This document shows, in pieces, positions 61,656 to 64,000 of a stretch of 64,000 nt of DNA. Position 1 is the stretch's first letter. Every line of letters begins with the position of its first letter. Origin of the DNA: JANQTF01 sp041741415 (GTDB lineage Bacteria; Bacteroidota; Bacteroidia; J057); NCBI GenBank assembly GCA_041741415.1, contig JBGSKC010000035.1, positions 1 through 64,000 on the forward strand, written 5' to 3'. The position numbers and the translations under genes are program-made. Under the pieces are notes generated by a model that was given only the letters and a program-made list of their open reading frames with translations, was not told where the DNA came from and did not search any database.

Positions 61656-61698
61656 TTCCCTTTGAGCAAGTGGGGACCTGATGAAGAAAAATGAAACA

Positions 61699-61736
61699 GA
61701 AAAAGCGCGCCGGTTCAAATGGCGCGCTTTCCTTTT
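61699..61736. terminator. Terminator between ispH and the MarR gene
   Basis: AAAGCGCGCC (61702-61711) and GGCGCGCTTT (61721-61730) form a 10-bp stem, with A-rich sequence before and CCTTTT after. It can serve both convergent genes. Confidence 0.75.
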
Positions 61737-61792
61737 GGTGTGAGAGCGGTTCCTTGGGGGAACTACGGCAAGGGGAATCAGAGCGAATCGAA

Positions 61793-62248
61793 TCAGGAAG
61801 CAGAAGCAACTTCTACTTGAGAGATTCTCTCCAGCCCCTCCAGGAATGCAGAAAACTGCTCACGATCAATGACTTCGCGCATGCGGGAAGACAGCTCGCG
61901 GAGCAGTTCGGCATAGTCGGTGAGCAATTTCTTGCCCTTCGACGTAATGTGCACAAAGATCGATCGACGGTCATTTTTCGAGTTGACCCGTTTAACAAGC
62001 TTGTTCGTTTCCAACCTGTCAATGATATTGGTCAGGTTGCTAAGCTTGACGTGAACGGATTGCCCGATGTCCTTCATTTTTTGGTCTCCATCAAGGAGAA
62101 GCAGGCGAAGGATATCGATCTCGACATTGGACACGTTGAAGCGCTTTTGCACAATCTCCTGATGCCGGCTAAACAGGCTACTCAACTGGTAGAGGCCATT
62201 TTCAAGCCGCTCCAGTTCATCCACCTGGGCATCATGGTTTTCCAGCAT
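61793..62248 (-). CDS. MarR-family transcriptional regulator
   Basis: 151 residues. The winged helix-turn-helix contains VSNVEIDILRLLLLDGDQKMKDIGQ (central part), VKLSNLTNIIDRLETNKLVKRV with the recognition helix, and the wing NDRRSIFVHITSKG. Ends in helices for dimerisation. MarR proteins respond to phenolic ligands or oxidants. No target operon is obvious: the neighbours are ispH and dnaX, both convergent or downstream. Confidence 0.93.
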   Translation of the reverse strand: MLENHDAQVDELERLENGLYQLSSLFSRHQEIVQKRFNVSNVEIDILRLLLLDGDQKMKDIGQSVHVKLSNLTNIIDRLETNKLVKRVNSKNDRRSIFVHITSKGKKLLTDYAELLRELSSRMREVIDREQFSAFLEGLERISQVEVASAS

Positions 62249-62499
62249 AGCTAGTGGGAATTAGTGTGGACTGAACAACGCAACGCAAAATATACATCTT
62301 TCAGGAATTCACCTGTGGTAAATCTTCTTTTTCCTAAAGAAAAAATCCAGGCCATCCTGGCCTGCACTTTGTTACTCCGTCCTTGCCGGAGTCAAGTATT
62401 AACTTTAGGATATATTCCCTGAAAGAGAACTATTTCCAAGTTAAACACTTATCCTTTAAAAAAGCAACCCGTCCCCGATGTTTTTGGGTGAAATTTTTT

Positions 62500-63165
62500 C
62501 TAATAAATAATCCTCGCCTTGAATATTTCCTGAAGTTTACGAATAGCGGGATTCTCCTCCACCATCACCTGGAGCTTCTGCTCCTCAGTGTAGGGCACAT
62601 TCGACTTGCTTTCAGACAGGCTTGCATCCACGGAAAGCTCCAGAAACAGCTCAGCCACGCCCAGCCTGCCGCGCATTGCTGGTAATAAAAAACCCCTTTC
62701 CCGTTCTACAAAGCCCAAAAGCACCTCATTGGCAACAGCCAACCTCCAGCGGTTGTGGTAAAGCTCATTCCTGCCTTCCCGGATCGCAGATGCCAGGTTC
62801 ATCTTATGCCCGTCTTGCAACACTTTTACCACCTCGGCCAGCTCCCGTTGGAATGTCTCCTCCGGAACCTGGATTGCCGGATTCAACCCATACTCCACCG
62901 CCACTTCTTCCTCCACTGGCTCGGGCTCGGAGGCCTTTCGCTCCTCCACGATCTGCTCGAAGGCAGATAAGGTATCACCAATCTTTAACGACGAACTCTT
63001 CCATTTTTTCCTGCGAAGGCCTTCTGGTTCCTCTCCCGGGTCGGCCTCCAGGGAAGCAACAACAGCATCTGCTGCAGGTTTTGGCTTATCCGGATCTGTC
63101 AAAGGCTTGACAGCCGCAGCTATTTTCTCATTGAGCGCAGTGGGATCAGACTCAGTTATCCCTTT
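62500..63165 (-). CDS. dnaX: dnaX tau-specific C-terminal extension, in the -1 frame
   Basis: The frame -1 to the gamma reading is open from the A10 run at 63163-63172 to the stop at 62500 with no interruption, about 221 codons. The translation continues EKKKGITESDPTALNEKIAA and includes a low-complexity Glu/Pro/Ala linker and a helical domain ending FKARIIY, as expected for a tau C-terminus. It has its own possible TTG at 63102 but no promoter box, so it is better seen as part of dnaX than as a separate gene. Confidence 0.75.
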   Translation of the reverse strand, partial: KGITESDPTALNEKIAAAVKPLTDPDKPKPAADAVVASLEADPGEEPEGLRRKKWKSSSLKIGDTLSAFEQIVEERKASEPEPVEEEVAVEYGLNPAIQVPEETFQRELAEVVKVLQDGHKMNLASAIREGRNELYHNRWRLAVANEVLLGFVERERGFLLPAMRGRLGVAELFLELSVDASLSESKSNVPYTEEQKLQVMVEENPAIRKLQEIFKARIIY

Positions 63166-63172
63166 TTTTTTT
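63142..63172 (-). promoter_or_regulatory. dnaX slippage site: A10 run with adjacent hairpin
   Basis: Coding strand: GAA, A10 in all, then GGGATAACTGAG. The gamma frame reads KKKG and stops at TAA right after it. GGGAT (63158-63162) can pair with ATCCC (63142-63146) around an 11-nt loop. A -1 shift at the run leads into the tau extension, as in E. coli dnaX. Confidence 0.6.
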
Positions 63173-64000
63173 CGCCTGCTGCCACCCTCGTAATGTCGAT
63201 CGCCTGCTGCAGATGGGCCAGTTTCAGGAGCATCAATTCCACAAACAACCGGGGGTGGCTGGCATTGCGGAGCTGCTGCTCAGTGTCGCTGCAAACCTGA
63301 AAAGCATTCAGCAAAAAGGAGGGCGACATCTCCTGGCACTGGCGATTGTATTGCTGGCGGACTACATCGGAGGTTTCAAGCAACTGCAGGGTCTGAGGGT
63401 CTCTCGATACAAGCAAATTTCGCAAATGCTCCGTGAGGCCAATGGAAAAGTCTTTTGCCTCGAAGCCCTTCGCGATGACCTCGTCCAGGAGCAGCAGCAG
63501 CTGGCTGTGGTCTTCGGCCTTCATCAGGTCAATCGCCCGGAAATAATACTCATAATCGAGGATGTTGAGGTTTTCGAGCACCTTCTGGAAGGTAACGTTC
63601 GCCCCGGTATAGCTCACGATCTGGTCGTAAAGGCTAAGGGCATCCCGGAGGGCGCCGTCAGCTTTGAGGGCAATCTGCTGAAGGGCAGCGTATTCATAAG
63701 TTACCTCCTCCTCCTTCGCAATGTATTCGAGGTGAGAGGCAATATCATCCACCTTGATACGGCGAAAATCGAATTTCTGAACTCGGGAGAGAATGGTGGG
63801 GAGAATTTTATGCTTTTCAGTGGTAGCGAGAATAAACAGCACGTGGGCTGGCGGCTCTTCGAGGGTTTTAAGAAAGGCGTTGAAGGCTTGGGTGGTGAGC
63901 ATGTGCACCTCATCAATGATGTACACACTGCGCTTGCCATTGGCGGGCACGTAGCGGGTTTGCTCCACGATGTTGCGGATGTCTTCCACACTGTTGTTGG
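63156..64000 (-). CDS. dnaX: DNA polymerase III subunit gamma (tau via frameshift), N-terminus beyond the window
   Basis: 281 codons in the window; the frame is open at the right edge (NNSVEDIRNIVEQTRYVP), so about 100 N-terminal residues with Walker A are missing. The sequence shows Walker B IIDEVHMLT, sensor 1 LATTEKHKI, the arginine finger region PTILSRVQKFDFRRI and sensor 2 GALRDALSLYDQI. It is the clamp-loader ATPase. The gamma product ends KKKG. The tau extension follows in the -1 frame. Confidence 0.93.
   Translation of the reverse strand, partial: NNSVEDIRNIVEQTRYVPANGKRSVYIIDEVHMLTTQAFNAFLKTLEEPPAHVLFILATTEKHKILPTILSRVQKFDFRRIKVDDIASHLEYIAKEEEVTYEYAALQQIALKADGALRDALSLYDQIVSYTGANVTFQKVLENLNILDYEYYFRAIDLMKAEDHSQLLLLLDEVIAKGFEAKDFSIGLTEHLRNLLVSRDPQTLQLLETSDVVRQQYNRQCQEMSPSFLLNAFQVCSDTEQQLRNASHPRLFVELMLLKLAHLQQAIDITRVAAGEKKKG

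Noticed and set aside
62500..63102. Separate hypothetical gene starting at TTG 63102
   Set aside because: Its frame is open back to the A10 run of dnaX, it has no promoter box, and its composition suits the tau tail.

Overview
The window is a 64 kb chromosomal segment of a Bacteroidota bacterium, probably from a Saprospiria/Lewinella-like lineage. Three observations support this: secreted proteins with the type IX secretion (T9SS) C-terminal sorting domain, recurrent promoter boxes of the Bacteroidota form TTG-N17-23-TAnnTTTG, and a fused alpha/beta 2-oxoacid dehydrogenase E1. The placement below phylum is inference. No rRNA, CRISPR array, phage, integrase or insertion sequence was found. One tRNA, tRNA-Pro(GGG), is present.

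Layout. 1-6.8 kb: two secreted T9SS proteins on the minus strand, one cut by the left edge. 7-19 kb: VOC protein, orphan ECF sigma factor, msrA, fused E1, two TPR proteins, a stand-alone NuoI-like ferredoxin, a SpoIIE phosphatase/STAS/RsbW-like kinase partner-switching operon, a lipoprotein and an FKBP isomerase. 19-26 kb: fabH-like gene, LytTR regulator, Dyp-type peroxidase, family 9 glycosyltransferase, aroB with a gamma carbonic anhydrase, and a COQ7-like protein. 26-37 kb: a 1383-residue secreted amidase with CUB domains, two tandem histidine kinases, YfhO and a TspO-like membrane protein. 37-49 kb: a DNA-repair group (sbcD, ruvX, sbcC, rarA) interrupted by a VWA protein and two YceI proteins flanking an outer-membrane barrel. 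49-54.6 kb: an unknown 476-residue protein, a hydrolase-like T9SS protein flanked by an intact DinB gene and its decayed copy, an APC permease and a Uma2 nuclease. 54.6-64 kb: alaS, M23 peptidase, MerR regulator, tRNA-Pro, 3-oxoadipyl-CoA thiolase, ispH, MarR regulator and dnaX, which runs off the right edge.

The most notable signals are regulatory or concern reading frame. dnaX carries an A10 run where a -1 shift joins gamma to an open tau extension. Four genes have the TAnnTTTG box only 3-5 nt before ATG, which predicts leaderless mRNAs. The alaS and M23 promoters face each other and interlock. The TAA stop of merR is part of the tRNA-Pro promoter. A C10 run breaks the frame between a signal peptide and a 1720-residue secreted protein, and a T7 run breaks the end of the Dyp peroxidase. 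Because three homopolymers disagree with the expected frame, residual assembly indels must be weighed against biology. A decayed DinB copy (about 78% identical over 109 ungapped bases) lies 1.65 kb from the intact gene.

Functions are assigned by recognising motifs and family patterns by eye. No database search was run.
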